This document shows, one piece after another, positions 50,439 through 59,278 of a stretch of 64,000 bases of DNA. Source of the DNA: CAISIP01 sp031403955 (GTDB taxonomy: Bacteria; Pseudomonadota; Gammaproteobacteria; Burkholderiales; Burkholderiaceae_C); assembly GCA_031403955.1 (NCBI GenBank), contig JANNGR010000583.1, positions 1 to 64,000 of the forward strand, read 5' to 3'. Under the pieces are notes generated by a model, which saw only the letters and a list, made by a program, of their open reading frames with translations, was not told where the DNA came from and did not search any database. Numbering within the stretch: position 1 is the first letter of the stretch; each line of letters starts with the position of its first letter. A program made the position numbers and the translations under genes.

Positions 50439-53339
50439 ATGAATGAACCTGCCAGACTGGCTGAAGTAACGCTGCCGACAGTCGAGTTCCAGCTCGACAA
50501 GCAGACCATACATGCGTTTGAGGGTGAAACCATCCTGAAGGCCGCCCGGCGCCATGGGGTGGAGATTCCCACTCTGTGTTACCAGGACGGTTACCGCGCT
50601 GACGGCAACTGTCGTGCCTGCGTCGTCGAGATAAAGGGCGAGCGCATATTGGCGCCGAGCTGCTGCCGCACCGCGACCGCGGGCATGCAGGTGCAGGCCA
50701 GCAGCGAACGCGCCGTGAAGAGCCAGCAGATGGTGCTGGAGATGTTGTTGTCGGACATGCCAGACGTAGGCTACAAGTGGAACGATGGCGCTGCTGACGC
50801 ACCAGGCGATGCCGGCCAGCACGGTGAACTCAGTCAATGGGCCGCGCGCATGCAGGTCACGGTGCGCCCGGCACTCAAGGTCTTGCGGCGCGAACAACCC
50901 CAAGCCGATCTGTCGCACCCGGCGATGGCGGTCAATCTGGACGCCTGCATCCAGTGCAAGCGCTGCGTGCGTGCCTGCCGTGAAGAGCAGGTAAACGACG
51001 TAATTGGTTACGCCATGCGCGGCTCGCACAGCGAAATCGTGTTCGACCTGGGCGACCCGATGGGCGACAGCAGTTGCGTGGCGTGTGGTGAATGTGTGCA
51101 GGCCTGTCCCACCGGCGCCCTAATGCCCAAAACCCAGATCGGCTCGCAGGTGGTGGACAAAAAGGTCGACTCGGTATGCCCGTTTTGCGGCGTTGGTTGC
51201 CTGCTGACCTACAACGTCAAAGACAACCGAATCATCAGTGTCGATGGGCGCGACGGACCTGCCAACCACAAACGTTTGTGCGTCAAGGGCCGTTATGGTT
51301 TTGACTATGCGCACCACGATCAGCGCCTGACGCAACCGCTGATTCGCATCGCGGGCGTTCCCAAGGACCCGGCCGTGGCGCCCAATCCGGCCGATTGGCG
51401 CGCGGTGTTTCGTGAGGCCTCGTGGGAAGAGGCGCTCGATCTGACGGCCGGCAAGCTGAAGGGCCTGCGCGACAGACACGGCAAGAAGTCTTTGGCGGGG
51501 TTCGGTTCGGCCAAGGGCAGCAACGAGGAAGCCTACCTGTTCCAGAAACTGGTGCGTACCGGCTTTGGGTCGAACAACGTGGACCACTGCACCCGCTTGT
51601 GCCATGCCTCCAGCGTGGCCGCACTGCTCGAAGGCGTGGGTTCTGGCGCGGTCAGCAACCAGGTCAACGACGTTGAACATGCCGGGCTGATACTGGTGAT
51701 TGGCTCCAACCCTACGTCCAACCACCCGGTGGCCGCGACCTTCATGAAGAACGCCGCCAAAAAGGGGGTGCGGATCGTGCTGGCCGACCCGCGTCTGACC
51801 GACCTTGGCAAATACGCCTGGCGCACGCTGCAGTTCAAGGCCGATACCGATGTGGCGATGCTAAACGCGCTGATCCATGCCGTGATCGACGAAGGGCTGG
51901 TGGACGAGGAATTTGTTCGTACCCGGGCCAGCAATTTTGAGGCCCTGAAAGACAACGTCAAGGGCTACAGCCCGGAAGCCATGGCGCCGATTTGCGGCAT
52001 CGACGCGCGCACGCTGCGCGAAGTGGCGCGGGAGTTCGCGCGACCCGCAGGGTCAGTGCCCGGCGCCGTCAAGGGCTCAATGATCTTGTGGGGCATGGGC
52101 ATCAGCCAGCATGTGCACGGCACCGACAATGCGCGCTGCCTGATCGCGTTGGCCACGGTTACCGGCCAGATCGGCAAACCAGGCTCCGGGCTGCACCCGT
52201 TGCGGGGTCAAAACAATGTGCAGGGCGCGAGCGACGCGGGCCTGATTCCGATGATGTTCCCCAACTACCAGCGGGTCACCGACAGCGGCGCGCACCATTG
52301 GTTCGAGAAATTCTGGAACACCTCCCTGGACGACCAGCCGGGTTACACGGTGGTCGAAATCATGCACAAGGCGCTGGCACCGGACAGCGACCCGCACAAG
52401 GTGCGCGGCATGTACATCATGGGTGAAAACCCGGCCATGAGCGACCCCGATCTGAACCACGCGCGCCACGCGCTGGCCTCGCTGGAGCACCTGGTGGTGC
52501 AGGACATTTTCATGACCGAAACCGCCTGGCTGGCCGACGTGGTGCTGCCGGCCACGGCCTGGCCGGAAAAGACCGGTACCGTGAGTAATACCGATCGCAT
52601 GGTGCAGTTGGGGCTGCAGGCGATCGACCCACCACGGGATGCCAAACCCGATTTGTGGATCATCCAGCAAATCGCAAAACGAATCGGCCTGCCTTGGAAC
52701 TACCAGGGCGAACACTGTGGTGTCGCCGAGGTTTATGAAGAAATGCGCCAGGCCATGCACACCGCTATCGCGGGCATCACCTGGGAGCGGCTGCAGCGTG
52801 AATCGAGCGTGACTTACCCGTGTCTGAGCGCCGATGATCCGGGTGCGCCCACGGTGTTCATCGACAGTTTCCCGACCGAAGATGGACGTGTGCAACTGGT
52901 GCCGGCCGACATAATCCCCGCCGATGAGCGGCCCGATGCCGAGTTTCCTTTTGTGCTGATAACCGGGCGTCAGCTGGAACACTGGCATACCGGCAGCATG
53001 TCGCGCCGTGCCAGCGTGCTCGACGCGATCGAGCCGATGGCCACCGCTTCATTGTGTGGTGCCGACCTGCTGAGCCTGGGGCTGGAGCCAGGCGACGTTA
53101 TCACGGTGCAGTCGCGCCGCGGTCAAGTGGCTATCCATGTGCGGCGCGACGACGGCACGCCGCCTGGCGCGGTGTTTATCCCGTTTGCGTATTACGAAGC
53201 GGCCGCCAACCTGATGACCAATGCCGCGCTCGACCCGGTCGGCAAGATTCCCGAATTCAAATATTGCGCGGTAGCGATTCGTCGCGGTGGCGCATTGCAG
53301 AGCGTGGCGGGCTACGGCACGGGTGCCGAGGGGCCGTGA
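50439..53339 (+). CDS. fdsA: Formate dehydrogenase alpha subunit (Mo-bis-MGD, Cys type)
   Basis: A 966-residue protein with an N-terminal [2Fe-2S] ferredoxin domain (C47, C58, C61 and the CC at 75-76), a His/Cys region and two 4Fe-4S motifs (CIQCKRCVRACR, CVACGECVQACP), then a molybdopterin domain with its own cluster (CPFCGVGC ... CVKG). The active-site residue is Cys388 in DHCTRLCHAS, encoded by TGC, so it is not selenocysteine. The catalytic reaction is oxidation of formate to CO2. The closest match by motif is FdsA. A C-terminal molydopterin dinucleotide domain (GRQLEHWHTGSMSRR) is present. No FdsD gene follows. Confidence 0.93.
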   Translation: MNEPARLAEVTLPTVEFQLDKQTIHAFEGETILKAARRHGVEIPTLCYQDGYRADGNCRACVVEIKGERILAPSCCRTATAGMQVQASSERAVKSQQMVLEMLLSDMPDVGYKWNDGAADAPGDAGQHGELSQWAARMQVTVRPALKVLRREQPQADLSHPAMAVNLDACIQCKRCVRACREEQVNDVIGYAMRGSHSEIVFDLGDPMGDSSCVACGECVQACPTGALMPKTQIGSQVVDKKVDSVCPFCGVGCLLTYNVKDNRIISVDGRDGPANHKRLCVKGRYGFDYAHHDQRLTQPLIRIAGVPKDPAVAPNPADWRAVFREASWEEALDLTAGKLKGLRDRHGKKSLAGFGSAKGSNEEAYLFQKLVRTGFGSNNVDHCTRLCHASSVAALLEGVGSGAVSNQVNDVEHAGLILVIGSNPTSNHPVAATFMKNAAKKGVRIVLADPRLTDLGKYAWRTLQFKADTDVAMLNALIHAVIDEGLVDEEFVRTRASNFEALKDNVKGYSPEAMAPICGIDARTLREVAREFARPAGSVPGAVKGSMILWGMGISQHVHGTDNARCLIALATVTGQIGKPGSGLHPLRGQNNVQGASDAGLIPMMFPNYQRVTDSGAHHWFEKFWNTSLDDQPGYTVVEIMHKALAPDSDPHKVRGMYIMGENPAMSDPDLNHARHALASLEHLVVQDIFMTETAWLADVVLPATAWPEKTGTVSNTDRMVQLGLQAIDPPRDAKPDLWIIQQIAKRIGLPWNYQGEHCGVAEVYEEMRQAMHTAIAGITWERLQRESSVTYPCLSADDPGAPTVFIDSFPTEDGRVQLVPADIIPADERPDAEFPFVLITGRQLEHWHTGSMSRRASVLDAIEPMATASLCGADLLSLGLEPGDVITVQSRRGQVAIHVRRDDGTPPGAVFIPFAYYEAAANLMTNAALDPVGKIPEFKYCAVAIRRGGALQSVAGYGTGAEGP

Positions 53340-53371
53340 TCGGCTGGTCATTTTTGTTGTAGGCTCCAGCC

Positions 53372-54229
53372 ATGCCCGGTTCAACATTACCCAGCCTGAC
53401 GCAGGCCCAGGCGCCGTTGACTTGCGAAATCGGCACCGTCAACGAATACGGCGAGCAACGCAGAGTTGCCATTCCGGCCGAACGCGCGCTGACGTTGTAT
53501 GTCGACCGGCGCGAACTGGTGACACTCATGACGTTGGGCGCGCAACCTGAACTCTTGGTGCTCGGCTACCTGCGCAACCAGCGGTTGGTCAACGCGGTGC
53601 ACGAGATCGAATCCATCACCGTCGATTGGGACGCCGGTGCGGCTGCTGTCAAGACCCGTCACGGCATTGCCGATATCGAGTCCAAGACGATGAGCCGCGT
53701 CGTCACTACCGGCTGCGGCCAGGGTAGTGTGTTTGGTGACTGGATGGGAGACATCGACAGTCTGGCGTTGCCGCCGGCCAAACTGATGCAGTTGCAGCTT
53801 TATGGCATCGTGAATGCGATCCGCTTGCGCGACAGCATCTATAAATCGGCCGGGTCAGTGCATGCCTGTGCATTGTTTCGCGGTGAAGAAATGCTGATTT
53901 TTGTCGAAGACGTGGGCCGCCACAACGCCATCGATACGATTGCCGGCTGGATGTGGATGCAGGATGCCCAAACCCTGGAAGGGCGTGACAAGGTGTTTTA
54001 CACCACTGGACGTCTGACCAGTGAAATGGTCATCAAATCCTCGCAGATGGGTGTGCCGATCGTGGTCTCGCGCAGCGGTATCACCCAAATGGGCCATGCG
54101 GTGGCGCAGCGCCTTGGCTTGTGTGCCATTGGCCGCGCCACCAACAAGCGTTTCCTCTGCTACAGCGGGGCAGACCGACTGATCTTGCAGCCCGATCTGG
54201 CCGGCGCCAGGCTGCGTGCCGTAGCTTGA
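53372..54229 (+). CDS. fdhD: Formate dehydrogenase accessory sulfurtransferase FdhD/FdsC
   Basis: A 285-residue protein that delivers sulfur to the molybdenum cofactor of formate dehydrogenase. The motif region reads VVTTGCGQGSVF with a single Cys; E. coli FdhD has a CxxC there. RDSIYKSAGSVHACALF and FVEDVGRHNAIDTIAGWMW, and the C-terminal GLCAIGRATNKRFLCYSGADR are diagnostic. The single-Cys form resembles FdsC homologues. It starts 32 bases after fdsA, so it serves that enzyme. Confidence 0.93.
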   Translation: MPGSTLPSLTQAQAPLTCEIGTVNEYGEQRRVAIPAERALTLYVDRRELVTLMTLGAQPELLVLGYLRNQRLVNAVHEIESITVDWDAGAAAVKTRHGIADIESKTMSRVVTTGCGQGSVFGDWMGDIDSLALPPAKLMQLQLYGIVNAIRLRDSIYKSAGSVHACALFRGEEMLIFVEDVGRHNAIDTIAGWMWMQDAQTLEGRDKVFYTTGRLTSEMVIKSSQMGVPIVVSRSGITQMGHAVAQRLGLCAIGRATNKRFLCYSGADRLILQPDLAGARLRAVA

Positions 54230-54277
54230 GGCTTCGCCCATTACCCGTTCTTCGGTCAGATGTACTAAGGTAGCAGC

Positions 54278-56800
54278 ATGAACGCTTCTTTTTGGCGCCT
54301 TGGCTGGCGCACCCTTTGGCGCGACTTGCGCTCGGGCGAATTGCGACTGCTGATCGTCGCCGTGACGCTGGCGGTGGCGGCCCTAACCGCGGTAGGATTT
54401 TTCGCCGACCGCTTGAAGGGCGGCTTGCAACGTGATGCGCGCCAACTGCTTGGTGGCGACGCGGTGGTGTCGAGCGACAAACCAACGCCGCAGGCCTTTA
54501 TCGACAAAGCGCGGTCGCTGCGTTTGCAGATGTCGACCACGCTCGGATTTCCCACTATGGGACGCGCCAGCGAAGGCCAGGGCGGCGCCAGCAAGCTGGT
54601 GGCGCTAAAAGTCGTGCAGGCCGGTTATCCGTTGCGCGGGCGCCTGACGGTGGCTGCTATGCCGGATACACCAGGTCAGACCACGCGCGAGGTTCCCGCA
54701 AGCGGCGAAGTGTGGGTGGAGGCGGCACTGCTCGAAGCGCTGAATCTGAATATGGGCGACCCGTTGCTGCTCGGTGACGCCAGACTGAAAGTCAGCCGTA
54801 TCATCCTGATCGAACCCGACCGGGGCGGTGGCTTCATGAACTTTGCGCCTCGCGTGATGCTCAACCAGGCTGACCTGGACGCAACCCGGTTGGTGCAGCC
54901 GGCCAGCCGCCTGACCTACCGCTTCGCGGTTGCGGGTGAAGACGCGCAGGTCAAACTGTTTGCGCAATGGGCGGCGTTACAGGCCGAAAAGCCCGAGGTG
55001 CGCGGCTTGCGGGTGGAGTCGCTGGACAGCGGGCGGCCCGAAATGCGCCAGACCATGGACCGGGCGGAGAAATTCCTAAATCTGGTAGCGCTGCTGGCGG
55101 CCATGCTAAGCGCCGTAGCGGTGGCGCTGGCGGCGCGCGGATTTGCCGCCAACCACCTAGATGACTGCGCGATGTTGCGCGTGTTGGGTCTGAGCCAGCG
55201 CACCATCGCGCTCAGTTACACGCTGGAGTTTGCCTTGATTGGCGTGGCTGCCAGCGCATTGGGCGTGGCCATTGGTTATGCCGTGCATTATGCGTTTGTG
55301 GTGTTGCTGGCCGGTTTGGTCGAGGCCACGCTGCCGGCGGCAAGTTTGTGGCCGGTGGCATTTGGCCTGGGTATGGGCGTGACGCTGCTGTGTGCGTTTG
55401 GGTTGCCGCCGGTGCTGCAACTGGCGCAGGTGCCGCCGTTGCGGGTGATCCGGCGCGACGTAGGCAACCTAAAGCCGGCATCCATGGCGGTGTTGGGCAT
55501 CGGTGTGGCGGGTTTTGCCGCGCTGCTGCTGGCCGCCAGCAGCGATCTGACGCTGGGGCTGATCGCGGTGGGTGGGTTTGCGGGCGCGGTGTTGCTGTTT
55601 GCGGCCATGAGTTGGCTGGCTGTGAAACTGCTGCGGCGCAGTGTCAATGAATCCACCGCGCCGCGCTGGCTGGTGTTGGCCACGCGCCAGATCTCGGCGC
55701 GCCCGGCGTATGCCGTGGTGCAGGTGAGTGCGTTGGCGGTGGGATTGCTGGCGCTGGTGTTGCTGGTGTTATTGCGCACCGACTTGATCAGCAGTTGGCG
55801 CCAGGCGACGCCGGCCGGCGCGCCAAACCGCTTCGTGATCAATGTCATGCCGGAGCAGGGCGAGGCGTTCCAGCAGACCTTGCGTAACGCCGGGGTAAAA
55901 AACTACGACTGGTTTCCGATGATTCGCGGGCGGCTGGTGGCGGTCAACGGCAAGACCATGACGCCGGACGATTTCGCCGACCGGCGCGCCAAAGGCATGG
56001 TCGACCGGGAGTTCAATTTGTCCCACACCGCTACCAAGCCGCAACATAACGAGGTGATTGCCGGCCGATGGACCGCCGAAGAGGTGGGCGCCATCAGCGT
56101 CGAGGAAAGTATCGTCACCACGCTGAACGTTAAGATGGGCGACTGGTTGCGGTTCGACATCGGCGGGCTGCCGGTGGAAGCCAGGATTACCTCGGTGCGC
56201 AAAGTGGACTGGGGCTCGATGCGGGCGAACTTTTACGTTATCTACCCGGTCAGCCAGATGGCCGATGTGCCAAGCACTTTCATGACGGCGTTCAAGGCGC
56301 CGCCGACCAAAGGTTTCGATAACGCGCTGGTGCGCGATTTCCCCAACATCACCAGCGTGGATGTGAGCGCCACACTGTCTCAAATTCAGCGCGTGCTGGA
56401 CCAGGTGATCCGCGCTGTTGAGTTCCTGTTTGGCTTCACGCTTGCGGCCGGCTTGGTGGTGCTGTTCGCGGCCATCACCGCCACGCGCGAGGAGCGCGCG
56501 CGCGAGTTTGCGATCATGCGGGCGGTGGGCGCGCAGGGCAAGTTGTTGCGCCAGGTGCAGCGGGCCGAATTGGCCGGCGTTGGCCTGCTGGCGGGCTTGC
56601 TGGCCAGCGTGGTGGCGATTATTGTCGGTTGGGGGCTGGCGAAATTCGTGTTTGGTTTTGAGTGGACGGCGTCGCCCCTGGTGCCGCTGGCAGGTGCCGT
56701 GACCGGTGCGTTACTGGCCATGGCCGCCGGCTGGTGGGGTCTGCGTGACGTATTGCGCCGCCCAGTGATCGAGACGCTGCGCAGAGCGCCACAAAACTAA
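54278..56800 (+). CDS. FtsX-like ABC transporter permease (YbbP type)
   Basis: An 840-residue permease with two FtsX/MacB-type repeats: a helix near the N-terminus (LLIVAVTLAVAALTAVGF), a large periplasmic domain, a first triplet of helices, a second large domain and a last triplet (FLFGFTLAAGLVVLFAAIT; GVGLLAGLLASVVAIIVGWGL; LVPLAGAVTGALLAMAAGWW). This matches YbbP and LolC/E relatives. Its ATPase (YbbA) is not in the window. The substrate is unknown; lipids or lipoproteins are likely given the family. It follows fdhD by about 50 bases but is unrelated in function. Confidence 0.85.
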   Translation: MNASFWRLGWRTLWRDLRSGELRLLIVAVTLAVAALTAVGFFADRLKGGLQRDARQLLGGDAVVSSDKPTPQAFIDKARSLRLQMSTTLGFPTMGRASEGQGGASKLVALKVVQAGYPLRGRLTVAAMPDTPGQTTREVPASGEVWVEAALLEALNLNMGDPLLLGDARLKVSRIILIEPDRGGGFMNFAPRVMLNQADLDATRLVQPASRLTYRFAVAGEDAQVKLFAQWAALQAEKPEVRGLRVESLDSGRPEMRQTMDRAEKFLNLVALLAAMLSAVAVALAARGFAANHLDDCAMLRVLGLSQRTIALSYTLEFALIGVAASALGVAIGYAVHYAFVVLLAGLVEATLPAASLWPVAFGLGMGVTLLCAFGLPPVLQLAQVPPLRVIRRDVGNLKPASMAVLGIGVAGFAALLLAASSDLTLGLIAVGGFAGAVLLFAAMSWLAVKLLRRSVNESTAPRWLVLATRQISARPAYAVVQVSALAVGLLALVLLVLLRTDLISSWRQATPAGAPNRFVINVMPEQGEAFQQTLRNAGVKNYDWFPMIRGRLVAVNGKTMTPDDFADRRAKGMVDREFNLSHTATKPQHNEVIAGRWTAEEVGAISVEESIVTTLNVKMGDWLRFDIGGLPVEARITSVRKVDWGSMRANFYVIYPVSQMADVPSTFMTAFKAPPTKGFDNALVRDFPNITSVDVSATLSQIQRVLDQVIRAVEFLFGFTLAAGLVVLFAAITATREERAREFAIMRAVGAQGKLLRQVQRAELAGVGLLAGLLASVVAIIVGWGLAKFVFGFEWTASPLVPLAGAVTGALLAMAAGWWGLRDVLRRPVIETLRRAPQN

Positions 56801-56813
56801 GAACTTGGAGAAC

Positions 56814-56890
56814 TTGGGGTCAGATCCCGATTCCGGACGGTTGCTCGCCTAAGCGACACTAACCCGTACGGAATCGGGCTCTGACCCCAA
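56814..56890. repeat. 27-base imperfect inverted repeat (REP-like)
   Basis: TTGGGGTCAGATCCCGATTC... at 56814-56840 and its complement at 56864-56890 form a 27-bp stem with 2 mismatches; the loop (56841-56863) contains a small TCGC...GCGA stem. It lies between the permease and a minus-strand gene. The GGGTCAG core is the kind seen in REP elements mobilised by RAYT transposases. Confidence 0.75.
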
Positions 56891-56926
56891 CAAATTAGAT
56901 CCCTGCGCGGCGGACCGCCCGCTCGG

Positions 56927-57331
56927 CTACTCCAGGTCTTCAATCACCAGGAACCGGTATTTCTCGGCGATCGAAAAGGGCACCGTGCGAACCACTTCCA
57001 TGACATGTTCCGAGTGCTCAGCGGAACCGGCGCGAATCATCAGCGCGCAATGGCCCTCGAGCGCCAGCGCCCGGTATTTCATCACCGTCGCGCTCTCGGT
57101 TCCCACGGAAGGTACGGTGTCGCCATGGTGGAGCGCGGTTGGAACGATCTGTGCCAGTATGACTTCGGCTGTCAGCAACATCACATCGTCCCCACCGATG
57201 TTGCGCGCCAGCAACCCGCGCTCGACCTTGCTGGCGTCTTCCAGGCTTGGCAGCATCACGAACAGGAATCCGGTCGGATAAAACTCGCCACGCATCGTCA
57301 GCATGCGGGACGCAAGTGCGAAATCTTTCAT
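56927..57331 (-). CDS. Uncharacterised small soluble protein
   Basis: A 134-residue protein that I do not recognise. There is one Met-rich start (MKDFALASRMLTMRGEFYPT), a central segment LPSLEDASKVERGLLARNIGGDDVMLLTAE and a conserved-looking end (VPFSIAEKYRFLVIEDLE). The spacing of the segment resembles stress-type domains such as YflT, where a short helix precedes a glycine turn, but this is only a loose impression. No signal peptide or membrane helix. A GAGGA lies before the ATG. It is a likely real gene because the codon use fits. Confidence 0.65.
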   Translation of the reverse strand: MKDFALASRMLTMRGEFYPTGFLFVMLPSLEDASKVERGLLARNIGGDDVMLLTAEVILAQIVPTALHHGDTVPSVGTESATVMKYRALALEGHCALMIRAGSAEHSEHVMEVVRTVPFSIAEKYRFLVIEDLE

Positions 57332-57386
57332 AGTTGATCCTCTTGTTGGCTTGCGCAACCATTAGAACAAATCCGCCCGCGCCCGG

Positions 57387-58013
57387 TCAAGTTGTTACCG
57401 GTTTGAGCAATACCACCAGCGCCCCCGCGCCGCCATCGGCCGGCCTGGCCTGAACAAACGCCAGCACCTCGTTTTTTTGCACCAACCAGCCATGCACTTT
57501 TTTCTTCAGCACCGGAGCCTTGCCGGGCGAGCCCAGGCCTTTGCCATGAATGACACGCACGCAGCGGATGCCGAGTTGGCATGCTTCGCGGATGAAACGG
57601 CCCAGCGCCTGGCGCGCGTCGTCGCTGCGCAGCCCATGCAGATCCAGTTGGCGCTGGATGCTCCAGTGGCCCTTGCGCAGCTTGGATGTCACGTCGCTAC
57701 CGATACCGGGGCGCCGGAAACTCAATTGGTCATCAATGTCGAGCAAGGTGTCGACGTCGAACTGGTCGCTGATGGCCTCACGTAATACAGCAAGTTCGTC
57801 GCGCAGGTGTTGCCGCGGCACCGGCTCCGGTGGCACTTTGGGTAACTGGGCCCGGCCGTGGTCCGGCAACACATGTACCGCGCCAGCGGCGCGGACAAAA
57901 AGTTCCTTCGCGCTGGTGCTGCGTTTGGGCGCCTGGGCAAGTTTGGCCAGGGCCAACGCCTGTTGCCGCGCATGGGCGTCGATGGCCAGTTTGACTACCC
58001 CGAGGTCCGCCAT
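57387..58013 (-). CDS. Smr domain protein
   Basis: A 208-residue protein with a C-terminal Smr (MutS2-related) domain: RQLDLHGLRSDDARQALGRF and RCVRVIHGKGLGSPGKAPVL. The DLHG and HGKG motifs are the usual ones and confer endonuclease activity in some members. The first 90 residues are a basic, probably partly disordered segment. The ATG at 58013 is chosen; GTG 58043 would overlap the radC stop (GTGA) and is a possible alternative. Confidence 0.85.
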   Translation of the reverse strand: MADLGVVKLAIDAHARQQALALAKLAQAPKRSTSAKELFVRAAGAVHVLPDHGRAQLPKVPPEPVPRQHLRDELAVLREAISDQFDVDTLLDIDDQLSFRRPGIGSDVTSKLRKGHWSIQRQLDLHGLRSDDARQALGRFIREACQLGIRCVRVIHGKGLGSPGKAPVLKKKVHGWLVQKNEVLAFVQARPADGGAGALVVLLKPVTT

Positions 58014-58039
58014 GGAACGTACCCGTGGGGCGCCGGACT

Positions 58040-58741
58040 TCACACTAATCCCCGTTCGGCCATCGACAGGGTCTCGCCGGCACCGACAATTATGTGGTCC
58101 AGCACCCGCACATCGACCAGCGCCAGCGCGGCCTTCAGGGTTTGTGTCAACGCCTCGTCGGCGCGCGATGGTTGCACCGAACCACTTGGATGGTTGTGCG
58201 CCAGCACCACCGCCGCGCATTGGTGGTGCAGGGCGCGCAGCACCACTTCACGCGGGTAAACGCTGGTTTGCGTCAAGGTGCCTCGAAACAGCTCTTCCAT
58301 CGCCAGCAGGCGGTTTTGCACATCCACGAACAACACCGCAAATACTTCGTGCGGTTTGGACGCCAGGTGCAATTGAAGGTATTGCTTGACCGCCCCGGGC
58401 GAGGCGAACACTTCACGTTGACGCAGTTGTTGCGCCAGCGCGCGGCGTGCCAGTTCGAGCACCGCGATCAGTTCCGAGCGTTTGGCCGGCCCCAGGCCTT
58501 TTACCCGGTCAAGGTCGTCGGCGGTCGCGTTGAGCAGGCCCGCGATTCCGTCAAACCCCGGTCTGCCGTCGCCATTCGTTTTGAGTTGCAGCAACTCGTC
58601 TGCCATCTGCAGCACGCCTTTGCCCTTGGTACCGGTGCGCAGCAACAAGGCCAGCAACTCGGCGTCGCTCAAGGCGCCAGCGCCACGTGCAAGCAACTTT
58701 TCGCGCGGGCGTGAGTCTGGGGGAAGGTCTTTGAAGGGCAT
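58040..58741 (-). CDS. radC: DNA repair protein RadC (JAMM/MPN+ family)
   Basis: A 233-residue protein with an N-terminal helix-hairpin-helix part (VKGLGPAKRSEL) and a JAB1/MPN+ metalloprotease-like domain (VVLAHNHPSGSVQPSRAD, with the HxHx10D pattern, and an upstream Glu). RadC was named for repair, but its role is unclear. It precedes smr in the same direction and is divergent from fkpB. Confidence 0.95.
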   Translation of the reverse strand: MPFKDLPPDSRPREKLLARGAGALSDAELLALLLRTGTKGKGVLQMADELLQLKTNGDGRPGFDGIAGLLNATADDLDRVKGLGPAKRSELIAVLELARRALAQQLRQREVFASPGAVKQYLQLHLASKPHEVFAVLFVDVQNRLLAMEELFRGTLTQTSVYPREVVLRALHHQCAAVVLAHNHPSGSVQPSRADEALTQTLKAALALVDVRVLDHIIVGAGETLSMAERGLV

Positions 58742-58813
58742 GGGGGATTGGGCAGCAGGCGCGGTTCGAATCCAGCCGGCTTTCTACAATACAGGCAGTT
58801 TATCGAGAGTTTC

Positions 58814-59278
58814 ATGTCTTCCACCCTACCCACCGTCGAGCCGGGCTCATTTCTCACCCTGCACTACCGGCTCGGGGGGCCGCACGGGGACATCATCAAT
58901 ACCTTTGGCGACAGACCCGCCACCTTGTCGCTGGGCACCGGTGAGTTGTCACCTGCGGTCGAAAAATGCCTGCTCGGAATGCCGGAAGGCAGCCGCGCCA
59001 TATTCGATTTGCCCGCCGGCGCTGCGTTTGGCGAACGTAAGGAAGACATGCTGCAGTGGGTTGCGCGCAAGCTGCTGGACCGGATGGGTGACCCGGCCCA
59101 GAGCTACCGTGTTGGTGACGTGGTGCGGTTCCCTACGCCTGACGGGCAGGGCAGTTACGCCGGGTCCGTGCTGCGCGCCAGTACCGATGACGGCCATGGA
59201 GCGGTGTTGTTCGACTTCAACCATCCCTTGGCTGGCCAGCCAGTGGCGTTCGAAGTGTACGTAATAGGTGTCTTATGA
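58814..59278 (+). CDS. fkpB: FKBP-type peptidyl-prolyl isomerase (SlpA/FkpB)
   Basis: A 154-residue SlpA-type FKBP: SFLTLHYRLGGPHGDIINTF and LSLGTGELSPAVEKCLLGMPEG are characteristic, and the flap/insert region continues to FDFNHPLAGQPVAFEVYV. It catalyses cis-trans proline isomerisation in the cytosol. The stop overlaps the ispH start (ATGA at 59275-59278), the classical fkpB-ispH pair. Confidence 0.93.
   Translation: MSSTLPTVEPGSFLTLHYRLGGPHGDIINTFGDRPATLSLGTGELSPAVEKCLLGMPEGSRAIFDLPAGAAFGERKEDMLQWVARKLLDRMGDPAQSYRVGDVVRFPTPDGQGSYAGSVLRASTDDGHGAVLFDFNHPLAGQPVAFEVYVIGVL

Noticed and set aside
51590..51610. A selenocysteine formate dehydrogenase
   Set aside because: The active-site codon is TGC (Cys388), not TGA, and no SECIS-like hairpin is needed.
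53372..54229. A truncated FdhD because only one Cys is present in the motif
   Set aside because: Length and all other FdhD blocks are complete; the single-Cys GCGQG form occurs in FdsC-type homologues.
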